Positions 1-10,019 of a stretch of 64,000 bases of DNA are shown one piece after another. Source of the DNA: Vibrio tarriae. Lineage in GTDB: Bacteria; Pseudomonadota; Gammaproteobacteria; Enterobacterales; Vibrionaceae. The notes under the pieces were generated by a model that searched no databases, was not told the origin of the DNA, and saw only the letters and a program-made list of their open reading frames with translations. Location: NCBI RefSeq assembly GCF_002216685.1, contig NZ_CP022353.1, forward strand, positions 434,001 to 498,000. Direction: 5' to 3'. How positions within the stretch are numbered: the first letter of the stretch is position 1; every line of letters begins with the position of its first letter. The translations under genes and the position numbers were made by a program.

Positions 1-600
1 GATAGCATAGGGCTCAACGCTCCAACCGCATTCAGGGTTAGCCTCATTAGCGGGATTCACCGTCGCAGAACTGAACACTAAACGATGTTTTTTCCACGCC
101 AGTGAAGTGGTGGTGGGGCCTAGATGCTTTTCAAACAGATTCAAGGTTGATGTATGAATCTCCTTCGCTTTATTCACCGCAATGACCGGGATGTTCGGCG
201 AAAGGGCTTTACGCAGTTGGCTCAGGATCCACACCAGATGACGATTACTCTTGGGCAGTTGCAGTAGCACGACAGAGGCATCATTAGGGACCGGATCCAA
301 CGTCGTCAGTAACTGAACTGGCGGACGCTGATTTTGCTGCAAATTCGCTTGAGTCGCTTGATGGGCAATGTAGGAGTCACTCATCATGCTGACTTTGTGT
401 TTTTGACTAAACCAACAACTTAAAGTGCCGAAATGGTCATTAATGATCACTATGTGGCTAGATTCTGGGAGAGCGAGTTGTTCCACATGCTGGATGAGGT
501 ACTCATCGCCGGCATCCCAAGCTTGCAAGGTTTCGTTATTGCGCTTTGGGAAACGATGAAGAGTGAGCGTCTGCTCAAGCAAAGTAAGCTCAGTTTTCAT
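1..600 (-). CDS. rlmG: 23S rRNA (guanine-N2)-methyltransferase RlmG, 5' part
   Basis: The reading frame runs off the left edge, leaving the first 200 codons (the whole enzyme is about 375-380 residues). RlmG methylates the exocyclic N2 of G1835 in 23S rRNA using S-adenosylmethionine. The visible part is the N-terminal, non-catalytic half. It includes the segment EIHTSTLNLFEKHLGP followed by TTTSLAWKKHRL, which closely matches RlmG/YgjO of enterobacteria rather than the paralogous RsmC. The catalytic SAM domain with its NPPF motif lies outside the window. The start ATG (minus strand, 600-598) begins MKTELTLLEQTLTLHRF and follows a GAGCA ribosome site. It is divergent from bolA. Confidence 0.85.
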   Translation of the reverse strand, partial: MKTELTLLEQTLTLHRFPKRNNETLQAWDAGDEYLIQHVEQLALPESSHIVIINDHFGTLSCWFSQKHKVSMMSDSYIAHQATQANLQQNQRPPVQLLTTLDPVPNDASVVLLQLPKSNRHLVWILSQLRKALSPNIPVIAVNKAKEIHTSTLNLFEKHLGPTTTSLAWKKHRLVFSSATVNPANEANPECGWSVEPYAI

Positions 601-764
601 ATTGCTCGTGTTTCTAGTAAATTGACGGCGCATTGTCTCAGATGGCAATAAAACAGCAAATGAAAACCTAGGTTTTTGCATTTTTAGCCACACGCAAGAC
701 CCGCTATGGTCTATTCTCAATTTGTCATGTTGTCGACACTCAAGTGTTCAACAAGGAAAGCAAT

Positions 765-1085
765 ATGATTCAATATGTTATTGAAAAGAAGCTGAGTGAT
801 GAATTTCAGCCCGAGTTTCTGAAAGTGATTAATGAAAGTGATATGCACAACGTGCCGCGAGGTTCGGAGAGTCATTTTAAGGTCACAGTAGTGAGTGAAC
901 GCTTTGCCGGCCTGCGTCCTGTCGCTCGTCATCGTTTAGTCAATCAAACCTTGGCAGATGAGTTAGCGAATCATATCCACGCGCTAGCGATTCATACCTA
1001 CACGGCTCAAGAGTGGCAGCAAATGAATCAGGAAAGTCCAGAAAGCCCAATGTGTTTAGGGGGCTCGCGCAAAAGCGCTCAATGA
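765..1085 (+). CDS. bolA: BolA family transcriptional regulator / Fe-S partner
   Basis: The product is a 106-residue BolA protein. In the family, BolA acts as a stress-responsive morphogene regulator and as a partner of monothiol glutaredoxins in Fe-S handling. The class II KH-like core is visible: [28 protein letters not shown], with the conserved histidine in ARHR, then [19 protein letters not shown]. The ATG at 765 is chosen over an upstream GTG at 744 because AAGGAA lies 7-12 bases ahead of it. The last 15 or so residues form a low-conservation tail. It is transcribed toward the nqr operon but separated from it by a 483-base leader. Confidence 0.93.
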   Translation: MIQYVIEKKLSDEFQPEFLKVINESDMHNVPRGSESHFKVTVVSERFAGLRPVARHRLVNQTLADELANHIHALAIHTYTAQEWQQMNQESPESPMCLGGSRKSAQ

Positions 1086-1568
1086 TAGGCTTAACACCTA
1101 TAACGCCTGATTGGATTTTGAGCAAATTATTAACACGGTTTAAACAAATGAGTCTGAATATCTCGAGTTATGTGTAGGTTTTGCAGATTAAGTTAGCCAA
1201 TAAGCCCAGATAAAATAGGCCTTAGTGAGTTTGTGCGATGCTTCAAAATTATGATGATTTCTTAGCCTTTCGCACTGGATTCGTTTGAAATTAAACAGTG
1301 ATTCAGGGCATTGGTCATGGCATCAAGTTCCCAAAAGATGCTAGACTACAGCACCTGACAAATCCCCCACATGATTTGTGATGGGATTTTTAAAAGGATG
1401 TTGCGATTTTAATGGCCAAGGTCATTAAAACGGACACAAACAATGTCGTGTCTACCGAGGTAAGGATTCCGCTAGCGTTGTTCAGTTGTAAGAACAAGGC
1501 AAACGGAGTGCGCCTCGAATTTGCGCAATGAAAGAATCTTTTTCCCGATAAAAGTAGTGCAAGTGCGT
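1086..1568 (+). promoter_or_regulatory. bolA-nqrA intergenic region / nqr leader
   Basis: These 483 bases hold no convincing coding frame. A hairpin with a T run lies at 1360-1391 (AAATCCC pairing with GGGATTT, with an inner CAC/GTG stem), so it could end bolA transcripts or act as an attenuator in an nqr leader. Just downstream, around 1412-1427, is an imperfect palindrome AATGGCC-AA-GGTCATT, a possible operator. I could not identify a convincing -35/-10 pair. The ribosome site immediately before nqrA is weak. Confidence 0.4.
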
Positions 1569-2909
1569 ATGATTACAATAAAAAAGGGATTGGACCTTCC
1601 TATCGCAGGAACTCCTTCCCAGGTGATTAGTGATGGTAAAACCATCAAAAAAGTCGCCTTGCTTGGCGAAGAGTACGTTGGCATGCGTCCTACTATGCAT
1701 GTTCGCGTAGGTGATGAAGTAAAAAAAGCTCAGATTCTTTTTGAAGATAAGAAGAATCCGGGTGTGAAATTTACTTCACCAGTCAGCGGTAAAGTGGTTG
1801 AAATCAATCGTGGTGCTAAGCGCGTTCTTCAGTCAGTTGTGATTGAAGTGGCGGGTGATGACCAAGTGACTTTCGACAAGTTTGAAGCCAATCAATTAGC
1901 CAGTTTAAATCGCGATGCGATCAAAACTCAGCTGGTTGAATCTGGTCTTTGGACTGCTTTACGTACTCGTCCGTTCAGCAAGGTTCCAGCCGTTGATTCC
2001 ACTTCTGAAGCCATTTTTGTGACTGCCATGGATACCAATCCGTTGGCGGCTGAGCCGACTGTCGTGATCAATGAACAATCGGAAGCCTTCGTAGCCGGTC
2101 TTGACGTTCTTTCTGCGTTGACTACAGGCAAAGTGTACGTTTGTAAAAAAGGTACTAGCTTGCCACGTTCTCAACAGCCGAATGTTGAAGAACACGTCTT
2201 TGACGGCCCACACCCTGCTGGTCTTGCCGGCACTCACATGCATTTCCTTTACCCAGTAAGTGCAGACCACGTAGCGTGGAGCATCAACTATCAGGACGTG
2301 ATCGCAATTGGTCAATTGTTCTTGACGGGTGAGCTATACAACCAACGTGTGGTTTCTCTTGCCGGCCCTGTGGTGAACAAACCTCGTTTGGTTCGTACCG
2401 TAATGGGCGCATCGCTAGAGCAACTGGTTGATAGTGAAATTATGCCAGGTGAAGTGCGTATTATCTCTGGTTCTGTGCTGTCTGGTACGAAAGCCACTGG
2501 GCCACACGCTTATCTTGGTCGCTACCACCTACAAGTTTCCGTCCTTCGTGAAGGACGTGATAAAGAGCTGCTCGGTTGGGCAATGCCAGGTAAGAATAAG
2601 TTCTCTGTAACTCGCTCTTTCCTTGGTCACCTATTCAAGGGCCAAGTGTACAATATGACCACAACCACTAATGGTAGTGATCGCGCCATGGTTCCAATTG
2701 GTAACTATGAGAAGGTCATGCCACTAGACATGGAGCCAACCTTGTTGCTTCGTGATCTGTGTGCTGGTGACAGTGACAGCGCGATTCGCTTAGGGGCTTT
2801 AGAGCTGGATGAAGAAGATCTAGCACTGTGTACTTTCGTTTGTCCAGGCAAATACGAGTACGGTCAGCTCCTACGTGAGTGCTTAGATAAGATCGAGAAA
2901 GAAGGGTAA
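1569..2909 (+). CDS. nqrA: Na+-translocating NADH:quinone reductase subunit A
   Basis: This is the peripheral cytoplasmic subunit of the six-subunit Na+-NQR, the redox-driven sodium pump that oxidises NADH, reduces ubiquinone and exports Na+ in Vibrio. The 446-residue product has the usual family length and begins [18 protein letters not shown]. The frame can be extended 16 codons upstream to a GTG at 1521, but the family N-terminus starts at this ATG. It contains no transmembrane segment. It is the first gene of nqrABCDEF; nqrB starts six bases after its stop. Its position ahead of the membrane subunits and its near identity to remembered V. cholerae NqrA make the call secure. Confidence 0.98.
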   Translation: MITIKKGLDLPIAGTPSQVISDGKTIKKVALLGEEYVGMRPTMHVRVGDEVKKAQILFEDKKNPGVKFTSPVSGKVVEINRGAKRVLQSVVIEVAGDDQVTFDKFEANQLASLNRDAIKTQLVESGLWTALRTRPFSKVPAVDSTSEAIFVTAMDTNPLAAEPTVVINEQSEAFVAGLDVLSALTTGKVYVCKKGTSLPRSQQPNVEEHVFDGPHPAGLAGTHMHFLYPVSADHVAWSINYQDVIAIGQLFLTGELYNQRVVSLAGPVVNKPRLVRTVMGASLEQLVDSEIMPGEVRIISGSVLSGTKATGPHAYLGRYHLQVSVLREGRDKELLGWAMPGKNKFSVTRSFLGHLFKGQVYNMTTTTNGSDRAMVPIGNYEKVMPLDMEPTLLLRDLCAGDSDSAIRLGALELDEEDLALCTFVCPGKYEYGQLLRECLDKIEKEG

Positions 2910-2914
2910 TTTCC

Positions 2915-4162
2915 ATGGGCCTTAAAAAGTTTCTTGAAGACATCGAGCATCATTTTGAGCCAGGCGGCAAACACGAGAAGTGGTTTGCTCTGTATGAAGC
3001 AGCGGCGACGCTCTTCTATACACCGGGTCTGGTAACCAAAAGAAGCTCGCACGTTCGTGATAGCGTTGACCTAAAACGTATCATGATCATGGTTTGGCTT
3101 GCTGTATTCCCAGCCATGTTCTGGGGCATGTACAACGCTGGCGGCCAAGCTATTGCAGCACTTAACCACCTATATTCAGGTGATCAACTCGTGGCGATTG
3201 TGGCGGGTAACTGGCACTACTGGCTAACCGAAATGCTTGGCGGAACCATGTCAAGCGATGCTGGATGGGGCAGTAAAATGCTGTTGGGTGCAACCTACTT
3301 CCTACCTATCTACGCCACGGTGTTCATCGTCGGTGGTTTTTGGGAAGTGTTGTTCTGTATGGTGCGCAAGCATGAAGTGAACGAAGGCTTCTTCGTTACC
3401 TCTATTCTGTTTGCTCTGATTGTTCCACCAACTCTGCCTCTATGGCAAGCCGCACTGGGTATTACCTTTGGTGTTGTGGTTGCGAAAGAAGTGTTTGGTG
3501 GTACAGGCCGTAACTTCCTCAACCCAGCGTTGGCTGGCCGTGCTTTCCTGTTCTTTGCTTACCCAGCACAGATTTCAGGTGACCTAGTATGGACTGCCGC
3601 AGATGGCTTCTCTGGTGCAACGGCACTGAGCCAATGGGCACAAGGTGGTGCAGGTGCACTTATCAACAACGCGACTGGTCAAACGATCACTTGGATGGAT
3701 GCTTTCATCGGTAACATCCCAGGTTCAATTGGTGAAGTGTCTACTCTGGCACTCATGATTGGTGCGGCGTTCATTGTTTATATGGGCATTGCTTCATGGC
3801 GCATTATTGGCGGTGTGATGATTGGTATGATCCTGCTGTCGACACTGTTTAACGTGATTGGCTCGGATACCAACGCAATGTTCAACATGCCTTGGCATTG
3901 GCACCTAGTACTGGGTGGTTTTGCATTCGGTATGTTCTTCATGGCGACCGACCCAGTTTCTGCGTCCTTCACCAATGGTGGCAAATGGGCTTACGGTATT
4001 CTGATCGGTGTTATGTGTGTGCTGATCCGTGTTGTGAACCCGGCTTACCCAGAAGGCATGATGCTGGCGATCCTATTCGCGAACCTATTTGCGCCACTGT
4101 TTGACCATGTGGTTGTAGAGAGAAATATCAAGCGGAGATTAGCGCGCTATGGCAAGCAATAA
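2915..4162 (+). CDS. nqrB: Na+-NQR subunit B, covalent FMN carrier
   Basis: This is the large polytopic membrane subunit (415 residues) that carries a phosphoester-linked FMN, riboflavin and the quinone site. The flavinylation motif SGATALS places the acceptor threonine at residue 236, the known FMN-binding Thr. Gly140-Gly141 in FIVGGFWEV are the residues linked in the literature to HQNO and korormicin sensitivity; both are wild type here. The N-terminus of about 55 residues is soluble, followed by several hydrophobic helices. The start follows nqrA by five bases and the 3' end overlaps nqrC by 14 bases, which suggests translational coupling. The FMN would be attached by ApbE, encoded at 7564. 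Confidence 0.98.
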   Translation: MGLKKFLEDIEHHFEPGGKHEKWFALYEAAATLFYTPGLVTKRSSHVRDSVDLKRIMIMVWLAVFPAMFWGMYNAGGQAIAALNHLYSGDQLVAIVAGNWHYWLTEMLGGTMSSDAGWGSKMLLGATYFLPIYATVFIVGGFWEVLFCMVRKHEVNEGFFVTSILFALIVPPTLPLWQAALGITFGVVVAKEVFGGTGRNFLNPALAGRAFLFFAYPAQISGDLVWTAADGFSGATALSQWAQGGAGALINNATGQTITWMDAFIGNIPGSIGEVSTLALMIGAAFIVYMGIASWRIIGGVMIGMILLSTLFNVIGSDTNAMFNMPWHWHLVLGGFAFGMFFMATDPVSASFTNGGKWAYGILIGVMCVLIRVVNPAYPEGMMLAILFANLFAPLFDHVVVERNIKRRLARYGKQ

Positions 4163-4922
4163 CGATAGCATTAAAAAGACGCTGTTTGTTGTTATCGCGT
4201 TGAGCCTAGTGTGCTCAATCATTGTATCGGCAGCGGCTGTCGGTCTGCGTGATAAGCAAAGAGAAAATGCGGCACTAGACAAGCAGAGCAAGATCCTGCA
4301 AGTGGCTGGCATTGAAGCGAAAGGCAGTAAACAAATCGTTGAGTTGTTCAATAAAAGCATTGAACCACGTCTGGTTGACTTCAACACGGGTGACTTTGTT
4401 GAAGGCGATGCAGCTAACTACGATCAACGTAAAGCAGCGAAAGAAGCCTCTGAATCTATCAAGCTGACTGCTGAACAAGATAAAGCGAAGATCCAACGTC
4501 GTGCGAATGTTGGTGTGGTTTATCTGGTGAAAGACGGCGACAAAACCAGCAAGGTGATTCTGCCTGTACACGGTAACGGCCTATGGTCGATGATGTACGC
4601 GTTTGTAGCAGTAGAAACTGACGGTAACACGGTTTCAGGTTTGACCTACTATGAACAAGGCGAAACTCCGGGATTGGGTGGCGAAGTTGAAAACCCAGCT
4701 TGGCGTGCTCAATGGGTCGGTAAAAAGCTGTTTGATGAAAACCACAAACCTGCGATCAAGATTGTCAAAGGTGGTGCACCTCAAGGTTCAGAGCATGGCG
4801 TAGACGGTCTGTCTGGCGCAACTTTGACCAGTAATGGCGTACAAAACACCTTCGACTTCTGGTTGGGTGATATGGGCTTTGGTCCATTCCTGACAAAAGT
4901 TCGTGACGGAGGTCTTAACTAA
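4149..4922 (+). CDS. nqrC: Na+-NQR subunit C, covalent FMN carrier
   Basis: The 257-residue subunit has one N-terminal membrane anchor (about residues 10-31) and a periplasmic FMN-binding domain. The flavinylation motif SGATLTS puts the acceptor at Thr225, as in the characterised V. cholerae enzyme. FMN in NqrC relays electrons between the iron centre in NqrD/E and NqrB. The start ATG lies inside the end of nqrB (14-base overlap) and the stop TAA overlaps the nqrD start (TAATG). It is a substrate of the flavin transferase ApbE encoded downstream. Confidence 0.98.
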
Positions 4923-5554
4923 TGTCTAGCGCAAAAGAGCTGAAAAAGAGTGTGTTAGCCCCAGTTTTGGACAACAACCCGATTGCACTGCAAGTGCTCG
5001 GTGTGTGTTCTGCACTGGCGGTAACCACTAAGCTGGAAACGGCATTTGTTATGACGCTAGCGGTAATGTTTGTTACTGCATTGTCTAACTTCTTCGTTTC
5101 TCTGATCCGTAACCACATTCCTAACAGTGTGCGTATTATCGTGCAAATGGCGATTATCGCTTCGTTAGTTATCGTGGTAGACCAGATTTTGAAAGCGTAT
5201 TTGTACGATATTTCTAAGCAACTGTCGGTATTCGTTGGTCTGATTATCACCAACTGTATCGTAATGGGCCGTGCAGAAGCGTTTGCGATGAAGTCAGAAC
5301 CAATTCCTTCTTTCATTGATGGTATTGGTAACGGTTTAGGATACGGTTTCGTGCTGATGACGGTTGGTTTCTTCCGTGAGCTTTTAGGCTCAGGTAAGCT
5401 ATTTGGCTTGGAAGTTCTGCCTCTTATCAGTAACGGCGGTTGGTATCAGCCAAACGGTCTGATGCTACTCGCACCTTCAGCATTCTTCCTGATCGGCTTC
5501 ATGATTTGGGCGATTCGCACGTTCAAACCAGAACAAGTAGAAGCGAAGGAGTAA
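4922..5554 (+). CDS. nqrD: Na+-NQR subunit D
   Basis: This is a polytopic inner-membrane subunit of 210 residues. Together with NqrE it holds an intramembrane iron centre between pseudo-symmetric half-helices. The iron-ligand cysteines are visible at Cys29 (VLGVCS) and Cys112 ([13 protein letters not shown]). The second lies in the conserved NCxxxGRAEAFA signature shared with RnfE-type proteins. Its start codon overlaps the nqrC stop, and nqrE begins eight bases after its own stop. Iron insertion depends on NqrM, encoded at 8585. Confidence 0.98.
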
Positions 5555-5561
5555 GGTTGTC

Positions 5562-6158
5562 ATGGAACATTATATTAGTCTGCTGGTGAAATCGATTTTC
5601 ATCGAGAACATGGCACTCTCTTTCTTCCTAGGGATGTGTACATTCTTGGCGGTGTCGAAGAAAGTAAAGACATCATTCGGCTTAGGTATTGCGGTAATCG
5701 TAGTACTGACTATCTCTGTACCAGTTAACAATCTGGTGTACAACCTTGTGCTTAAGCCAGATGCACTGGTTGAAGGGGTAGATCTTAGCTTCCTGAACTT
5801 TATTACCTTTATCGGTGTTATTGCGGCATTAGTACAGATTCTGGAAATGATCCTCGATCGCTTCTTCCCGCCTCTGTATAACGCACTGGGCATCTTCCTT
5901 CCGCTGATCACAGTAAACTGTGCGATCTTCGGTGGTGTGTCTTTCATGGTGCAGCGCGACTACAGCTTTGCTGAATCTGTAGTATACGGTTTCGGTTCTG
6001 GTGTGGGTTGGATGCTGGCTATCGTCGCTCTTGCAGGTATCCGTGAGAAGATGAAGTATTCAGACGTTCCTCCAGGTCTGCGTGGTTTGGGTATTACCTT
6101 TATCACGGCTGGCTTGATGGCGTTGGGCTTCATGTCTTTCTCTGGTGTTCAACTGTAA
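5562..6158 (+). CDS. nqrE: Na+-NQR subunit E
   Basis: This 198-residue, six-helix membrane subunit is homologous to NqrD and RnfA. The iron-binding cysteines are at Cys26 ([13 protein letters not shown]) and Cys120 (TVNCAIFGG). The protein is almost wholly hydrophobic, with the characteristic [21 protein letters not shown] segment. It sits between nqrD and nqrF in the operon with a 33-base gap before nqrF that contains the ribosome site AAAGGAAT. Confidence 0.98.
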
Positions 6159-6191
6159 GTCGGGTAAACCGCAGCAATAAAGGAATAGTTA

Positions 6192-7418
6192 ATGTCTACT
6201 ATTATTTTTGGTGTAGTGATGTTTACCCTGATTATACTGGCTTTGGTTCTGGTGATTCTGTTCGCCAAATCCAAGCTAGTACCAACAGGTGACATTACAA
6301 TTTCTATTAATGGCGATCCTGAAAAAGCGATCGTAACCCAACCGGGTGGTAAGTTGCTGACTGCACTGGCAGGCGCTGGTGTATTCGTATCTTCAGCTTG
6401 TGGTGGTGGTGGTTCATGTGGCCAATGCCGCGTAAAAATCAAATCAGGCGGCGGTGATATTCTGCCTACAGAACTGGATCACATCAGCAAAGGCGAAGCC
6501 CGTGAAGGTGAGCGTTTGGCGTGTCAGGTTGCTGTAAAAGCAGATATGGATCTGGAACTGCCAGAAGAGATCTTTGGTGTGAAAAAGTGGGAATGTACGG
6601 TTATCTCTAACGATAACAAAGCCACTTTCATCAAAGAGCTTAAGCTTGCGATTCCTGATGGTGAATCTGTACCGTTCCGTGCGGGTGGTTACATTCAGAT
6701 TGAAGCACCTGCGCACCATGTTAGGTACGCCGATTACGATGTACCTGAGAAATACCGTGGTGACTGGGATAAATTCAACCTGTTCCGTTATGAGTCTAAA
6801 GTGGATGAGCCAATCATCCGTGCATACTCAATGGCGAACTACCCAGAAGAGTTTGGCATCATCATGCTGAACGTGCGTATCGCGACTCCGCCGCCAAATA
6901 ATCCAAATGTGCCACCAGGCCAAATGTCTTCTTACATTTGGTCACTGAAAGCCGGTGATAAATGTACGATTTCTGGTCCGTTCGGTGAGTTCTTCGCGAA
7001 AGACACTGATGCAGAGATGGTATTTATCGGTGGTGGTGCGGGTATGGCGCCAATGCGTTCGCACATCTTTGACCAACTGAAGCGTCTGAAGTCTAAGCGT
7101 AAGATGTCTTACTGGTACGGTGCGCGTTCTAAACGTGAAATGTTCTACGTGGAAGATTTCGATGGCCTAGCGGCTGAGAATGACAACTTCGTATGGCACT
7201 GTGCTCTGTCAGATCCTCAACCAGAAGATAACTGGACAGGCTACACCGGTTTCATCCATAACGTACTGTACGAAAACTATCTGAAGGATCACGAAGCTCC
7301 AGAAGATTGTGAATTCTACATGTGTGGACCTCCGATGATGAACGCGGCAGTGATCAACATGCTGAAAAACCTAGGTGTAGAAGAGGAAAACATCCTACTG
7401 GATGACTTCGGTGGTTAA
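6192..7418 (+). CDS. nqrF: Na+-NQR subunit F, NADH dehydrogenase module
   Basis: This is the electron entry subunit (408 residues). It has one N-terminal transmembrane helix (about 3-25), then a ferredoxin domain with [2Fe-2S] ligands Cys70, Cys76, Cys79 and Cys111 ([12 protein letters not shown] ... LACQ). A ferredoxin-reductase-like domain follows, with an FAD motif [11 protein letters not shown] at 210-220, an NADH-binding [12 protein letters not shown] at 280-291 and a C-terminal [10 protein letters not shown] is oxidised at FAD and electrons pass to the 2Fe-2S cluster. It is the last structural subunit gene and is followed by a strong hairpin terminator. Confidence 0.98.
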   Translation: MSTIIFGVVMFTLIILALVLVILFAKSKLVPTGDITISINGDPEKAIVTQPGGKLLTALAGAGVFVSSACGGGGSCGQCRVKIKSGGGDILPTELDHISKGEAREGERLACQVAVKADMDLELPEEIFGVKKWECTVISNDNKATFIKELKLAIPDGESVPFRAGGYIQIEAPAHHVRYADYDVPEKYRGDWDKFNLFRYESKVDEPIIRAYSMANYPEEFGIIMLNVRIATPPPNNPNVPPGQMSSYIWSLKAGDKCTISGPFGEFFAKDTDAEMVFIGGGAGMAPMRSHIFDQLKRLKSKRKMSYWYGARSKREMFYVEDFDGLAAENDNFVWHCALSDPQPEDNWTGYTGFIHNVLYENYLKDHEAPEDCEFYMCGPPMMNAAVINMLKNLGVEEENILLDDFGG

Positions 7419-7441
7419 TCGATAACTCACTACACTGTGAT

Positions 7442-7473
7442 GGCTGGCTCGTTCGAGTCAGCCATTGTTTTTT
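7442..7473 (+). terminator. Rho-independent terminator after nqrF
   Basis: A nine-base stem, GGCTGGCTC (7442-7450) with GAGTCAGCC (7455-7463), has a GTTC loop and is followed by ATTGTTTTTT. It would separate the six structural genes from apbE and nqrM, allowing lower expression of the maturation factors by read-through or from a separate promoter. Confidence 0.85.
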
Positions 7474-7563
7474 ACAAATCGGATATTGAAAGTGTCGATG
7501 GTTATCTGGTTTAGGGCATCGGTATTTCCCATATCAATTTTTAACTATGAAAGGAGTAAACAA

Positions 7564-8568
7564 GTGAAAAATTGGCTTGTTGCATTCGCTTCTCTTCTCT
7601 TGCTGGCTGGCTGTGAAAAGCCCGTAGAGCAGGTACATCTCAGTGGCCCAACCATGGGAACCACTTACAACATTAAATACATTCAACAGCCGGGCATTGC
7701 GGATTCGAAAACACTGCAAACCGAGATTGATCGACTCCTTGAAGAAGTGAACGATCAAATGTCGACTTACCGTAAAGACTCTGAGCTCAGCCGTTTTAAC
7801 CAGCATACCAGTAGTGAGCCGTTTGCGGTTTCCATTCAAACGGCCACTGTTGTGAAAGAAGCTGTTCGTTTGAACGGTCTTACTGAAGGCGCTTTAGATG
7901 TTACAGTCGGGCCTTTGGTTAATCTGTGGGGATTTGGCCCTGAAGCCCGCCCTGATGTGGTTCCAACCGATGATGAGTTAAATGCACGCCGTGCAATTAC
8001 CGGTATTGAGCATCTGACGGTGGAAGGCAATACGCTGAGTAAAGATATTCCTGAGCTGTACGTCGACTTATCTACCATTGCAAAAGGCTGGGGAGTTGAT
8101 GTGATCGCGGATTATATTCAATCACAAGGTATCGAAAATTATATGGTAGAAATTGGCGGAGAAATCCGTTTGAAAGGATTGAACCGTGATGGTGTACCCT
8201 GGCGTATTGCGATAGAAAAGCCAAGTGTTGATCAGCGTAGTGTGCAAGAGATCATCGAACCGGGTGATTATGCGATCGCAACCTCCGGTGATTACCGTAA
8301 CTACTTTGAGCAAGATGGCGTTCGTTACTCACATATCATCGATCCAACTACCGGACGCCCAATCAATAACCGCGTGGTTTCTGTGACGGTACTGGATAAG
8401 TCTTGTATGACGGCGGATGGCTTAGCGACAGGCTTAATGGTCATGGGCGAAGAGCGTGGTATGGCTGTCGCAGAAGCTAACCAGATCCCGGTTTTAATGA
8501 TTGTGAAAACGGATGATGGCTTTAAAGAGTACGCATCAAGCAGCTTTAAACCGTTTTTAAGTAAGTAA
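7564..8568 (+). CDS. apbE: FAD:protein FMN transferase ApbE (flavinylates NqrB/NqrC)
   Basis: This is a 334-residue ApbE lipoprotein. The enzyme transfers FMN from FAD onto threonines of target proteins in the periplasm. The obvious clients are Thr236 of NqrB and Thr225 of NqrC from the same operon. The GTG start at 7564 is preceded by AAAGGAG and gives a clean lipoprotein signal, VKNWLVAFASLLLLAGC, with lipobox LAGC. Longer upstream starts would destroy the signal. Family motifs include GPTMGTTYNIKY near the mature N-terminus, STIAKGWGVD, and the flavin-pocket region ATSGDYRNYF followed by YSHIIDPTTGRPI. nqrM follows 16 bases downstream. Confidence 0.95.
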   Translation: MKNWLVAFASLLLLAGCEKPVEQVHLSGPTMGTTYNIKYIQQPGIADSKTLQTEIDRLLEEVNDQMSTYRKDSELSRFNQHTSSEPFAVSIQTATVVKEAVRLNGLTEGALDVTVGPLVNLWGFGPEARPDVVPTDDELNARRAITGIEHLTVEGNTLSKDIPELYVDLSTIAKGWGVDVIADYIQSQGIENYMVEIGGEIRLKGLNRDGVPWRIAIEKPSVDQRSVQEIIEPGDYAIATSGDYRNYFEQDGVRYSHIIDPTTGRPINNRVVSVTVLDKSCMTADGLATGLMVMGEERGMAVAEANQIPVLMIVKTDDGFKEYASSSFKPFLSK

Positions 8569-8584
8569 TAGTGAGCATAAAACA

Positions 8585-8818
8585 ATGAACACCTTTTTGA
8601 TTACTTTTGGTTTCTTTCTGGCCGTGATTGCCGCCATGGCCGTTGGTTACATTTTCCAACGTAAAGTGGTGAAAGGCAGCTGTGGTGGTTTAGGTGCAGT
8701 GGGCATCGAAAAAGTCTGCAATTGCCCTGAGCCTTGTGATGCACGTAAAAAACGTGAAGCTAAAGCAGCCGCCCGCGCCGAGCGTCTTGCGGCTTGGGAA
8801 AAAGATCGCATCGCATAA
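8585..8818 (+). CDS. nqrM: NqrM, Na+-NQR maturation factor (DUF539)
   Basis: This is a 77-residue membrane-anchored protein with one N-terminal transmembrane helix (about residues 3-24) and four cysteines: Cys33 (KGSCGG) and the cluster Cys45/47/51 (VCNCPEPC). A highly basic, alanine-rich tail follows. NqrM is required for assembly of functional Na+-NQR and is thought to deliver iron to the NqrD/NqrE cysteines; a cysteine equivalent to Cys33 is the conserved essential one. It is placed directly after apbE, completing a cis-encoded biogenesis kit. The start has no strong Shine-Dalgarno, but the family N-terminus begins here. Confidence 0.95.
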   Translation: MNTFLITFGFFLAVIAAMAVGYIFQRKVVKGSCGGLGAVGIEKVCNCPEPCDARKKREAKAAARAERLAAWEKDRIA

Positions 8819-8834
8819 TCCGTGCTATCGCATC

Positions 8835-8860
8835 AAAAAGCTCGCTCCGGCGGGCTTTTT
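8835..8860 (+). terminator. Terminator after nqrM
   Basis: AAAAAGC pairs with GCTTTTT around an inner CGC/GCG stem, ending in a T run at 8856-8860. It closes the apbE-nqrM transcript just ahead of the dinB promoter. Confidence 0.8.
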
Positions 8861-8896
8861 GTTTATCAGACTTTTCTTATCGATGGCTTATTATTA

Positions 8897-8916
8897 TACT
8901 GTTTATGTATACAGTA
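8897..8916 (+). promoter_or_regulatory. LexA (SOS) operator of dinB
   Basis: TACTGTTTATGTATACAGTA contains CTGT-N8-ACAG (8899-8914), a full match to the gammaproteobacterial LexA box with an AT-rich alternating core. It ends ten bases before the dinB start codon, so LexA bound here should block dinB transcription until the SOS response. Confidence 0.9.
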
Positions 8917-8926
8917 TTGGTGAGCT

Positions 8927-10000
8927 ATGCAAGACAGAATTCGTAAAATCATCCATGTCGATATGGACTGCTTTTTCGCTGCCGTTGAAATGCGGGATAA
9001 CCCTGCGTATCGAGAGATACCACTGGCCGTTGGCGGACATGAAAAGCAGCGAGGAGTGATCAGTACATGCAACTATCAGGCGCGCAAATTTGGCGTTCGT
9101 TCTGCTATGCCTACCGCTCAGGCATTAAAACTCTGCCCTCAACTGCATGTCGTCCCGGGGCGGATGTCTGTCTACAAAAGTGTTTCTCAACAAATCCAAA
9201 CTATTTTTCAGCGTTATACCTCGTTGATTGAGCCTCTTTCACTTGATGAGGCCTATCTTGATGTCAGTGAATCGACTGCCTATCAAGGTAGTGCGACCTT
9301 AATTGCTCAAGCGATTCGACGTGATATTTGGCAAGAGTTGAATTTAACGGCGTCCGCTGGTGTTGCGCCGATCAAGTTTCTTGCAAAAGTTGCGTCCGAC
9401 TTAAATAAACCTGATGGCTTGTATGTGGTGACGCCAGACAAAGTTCAGGAGATGGTCGATAGCTTACCGCTGGAAAAAATACCGGGAGTGGGTAAGGTGG
9501 CGTTAGAAAAGTTGCATCAAGCTGGTCTGTATGTCGGGGCAGATGTGAGGAGAGCGGACTATCGCAAGTTACTGCATCAATTTGGGCGTTTAGGTGCTTC
9601 GTTGTGGAAAAAAAGTCACGGCATTGATGAACGTGAAGTGGTGACTGAGCGCGAACGAAAATCTGTCGGTGTGGAGCACACCTTTAGCCAAAACATTTCG
9701 ACGTTTCAGGAGTGTTGGCAAGTGATTGAACAGAAATTGTATCCGGAGCTAGATGCTCGTTTGAGTCGGGCTCATCCACAGCGAGGCATTATTAAACAAG
9801 GCATTAAAGTGAAATTTGCTGATTTCCAACAGACAACCATTGAGCATGTTCACCCTGCATTAGAGCTCGACTACTTCCACGAGCTGTTAGAGCAAGTGTT
9901 AACTCGCCAGCAAGGACGAGAAATTCGCTTACTTGGTTTAAGTGTGATGCTTAAGCCTGAATTGCAGATGAAACAGCTGTCGATGTTTCCAAATGAGTGA
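8927..10000 (+). CDS. dinB: DNA polymerase IV (Y-family, translesion)
   Basis: This is a 357-residue DinB. It is an error-prone polymerase that extends past damaged bases during the SOS response. The catalytic acidic residues are visible in HVDMDCFFAAVE (palm) and SLDEAYLDVS. A helix-hairpin-helix segment follows (KIPGVGKVALEKL), then the little-finger domain. The C-terminus KQLSMFPNE contains a QLSMF beta-clamp-binding peptide. The ATG at 8927 has GGTGAG just upstream and starts MQDRIRKIIHVDMD, as expected for the family. A LexA box abuts the start. Confidence 0.96.
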   Translation: MQDRIRKIIHVDMDCFFAAVEMRDNPAYREIPLAVGGHEKQRGVISTCNYQARKFGVRSAMPTAQALKLCPQLHVVPGRMSVYKSVSQQIQTIFQRYTSLIEPLSLDEAYLDVSESTAYQGSATLIAQAIRRDIWQELNLTASAGVAPIKFLAKVASDLNKPDGLYVVTPDKVQEMVDSLPLEKIPGVGKVALEKLHQAGLYVGADVRRADYRKLLHQFGRLGASLWKKSHGIDEREVVTERERKSVGVEHTFSQNISTFQECWQVIEQKLYPELDARLSRAHPQRGIIKQGIKVKFADFQQTTIEHVHPALELDYFHELLEQVLTRQQGREIRLLGLSVMLKPELQMKQLSMFPNE

Positions 10001-10019
10001 TAGTAACAGGCGCATTTTC

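Noticed and set aside
4275..4571. Antisense ORFs inside the nqr operon (for example 1959-2315, 4275-4571 and 4915-5316, minus strand)
   Set aside because: They lie opposite strongly conserved nqr genes, have no ribosome sites or recognisable domains, and are expected by chance in this codon usage.
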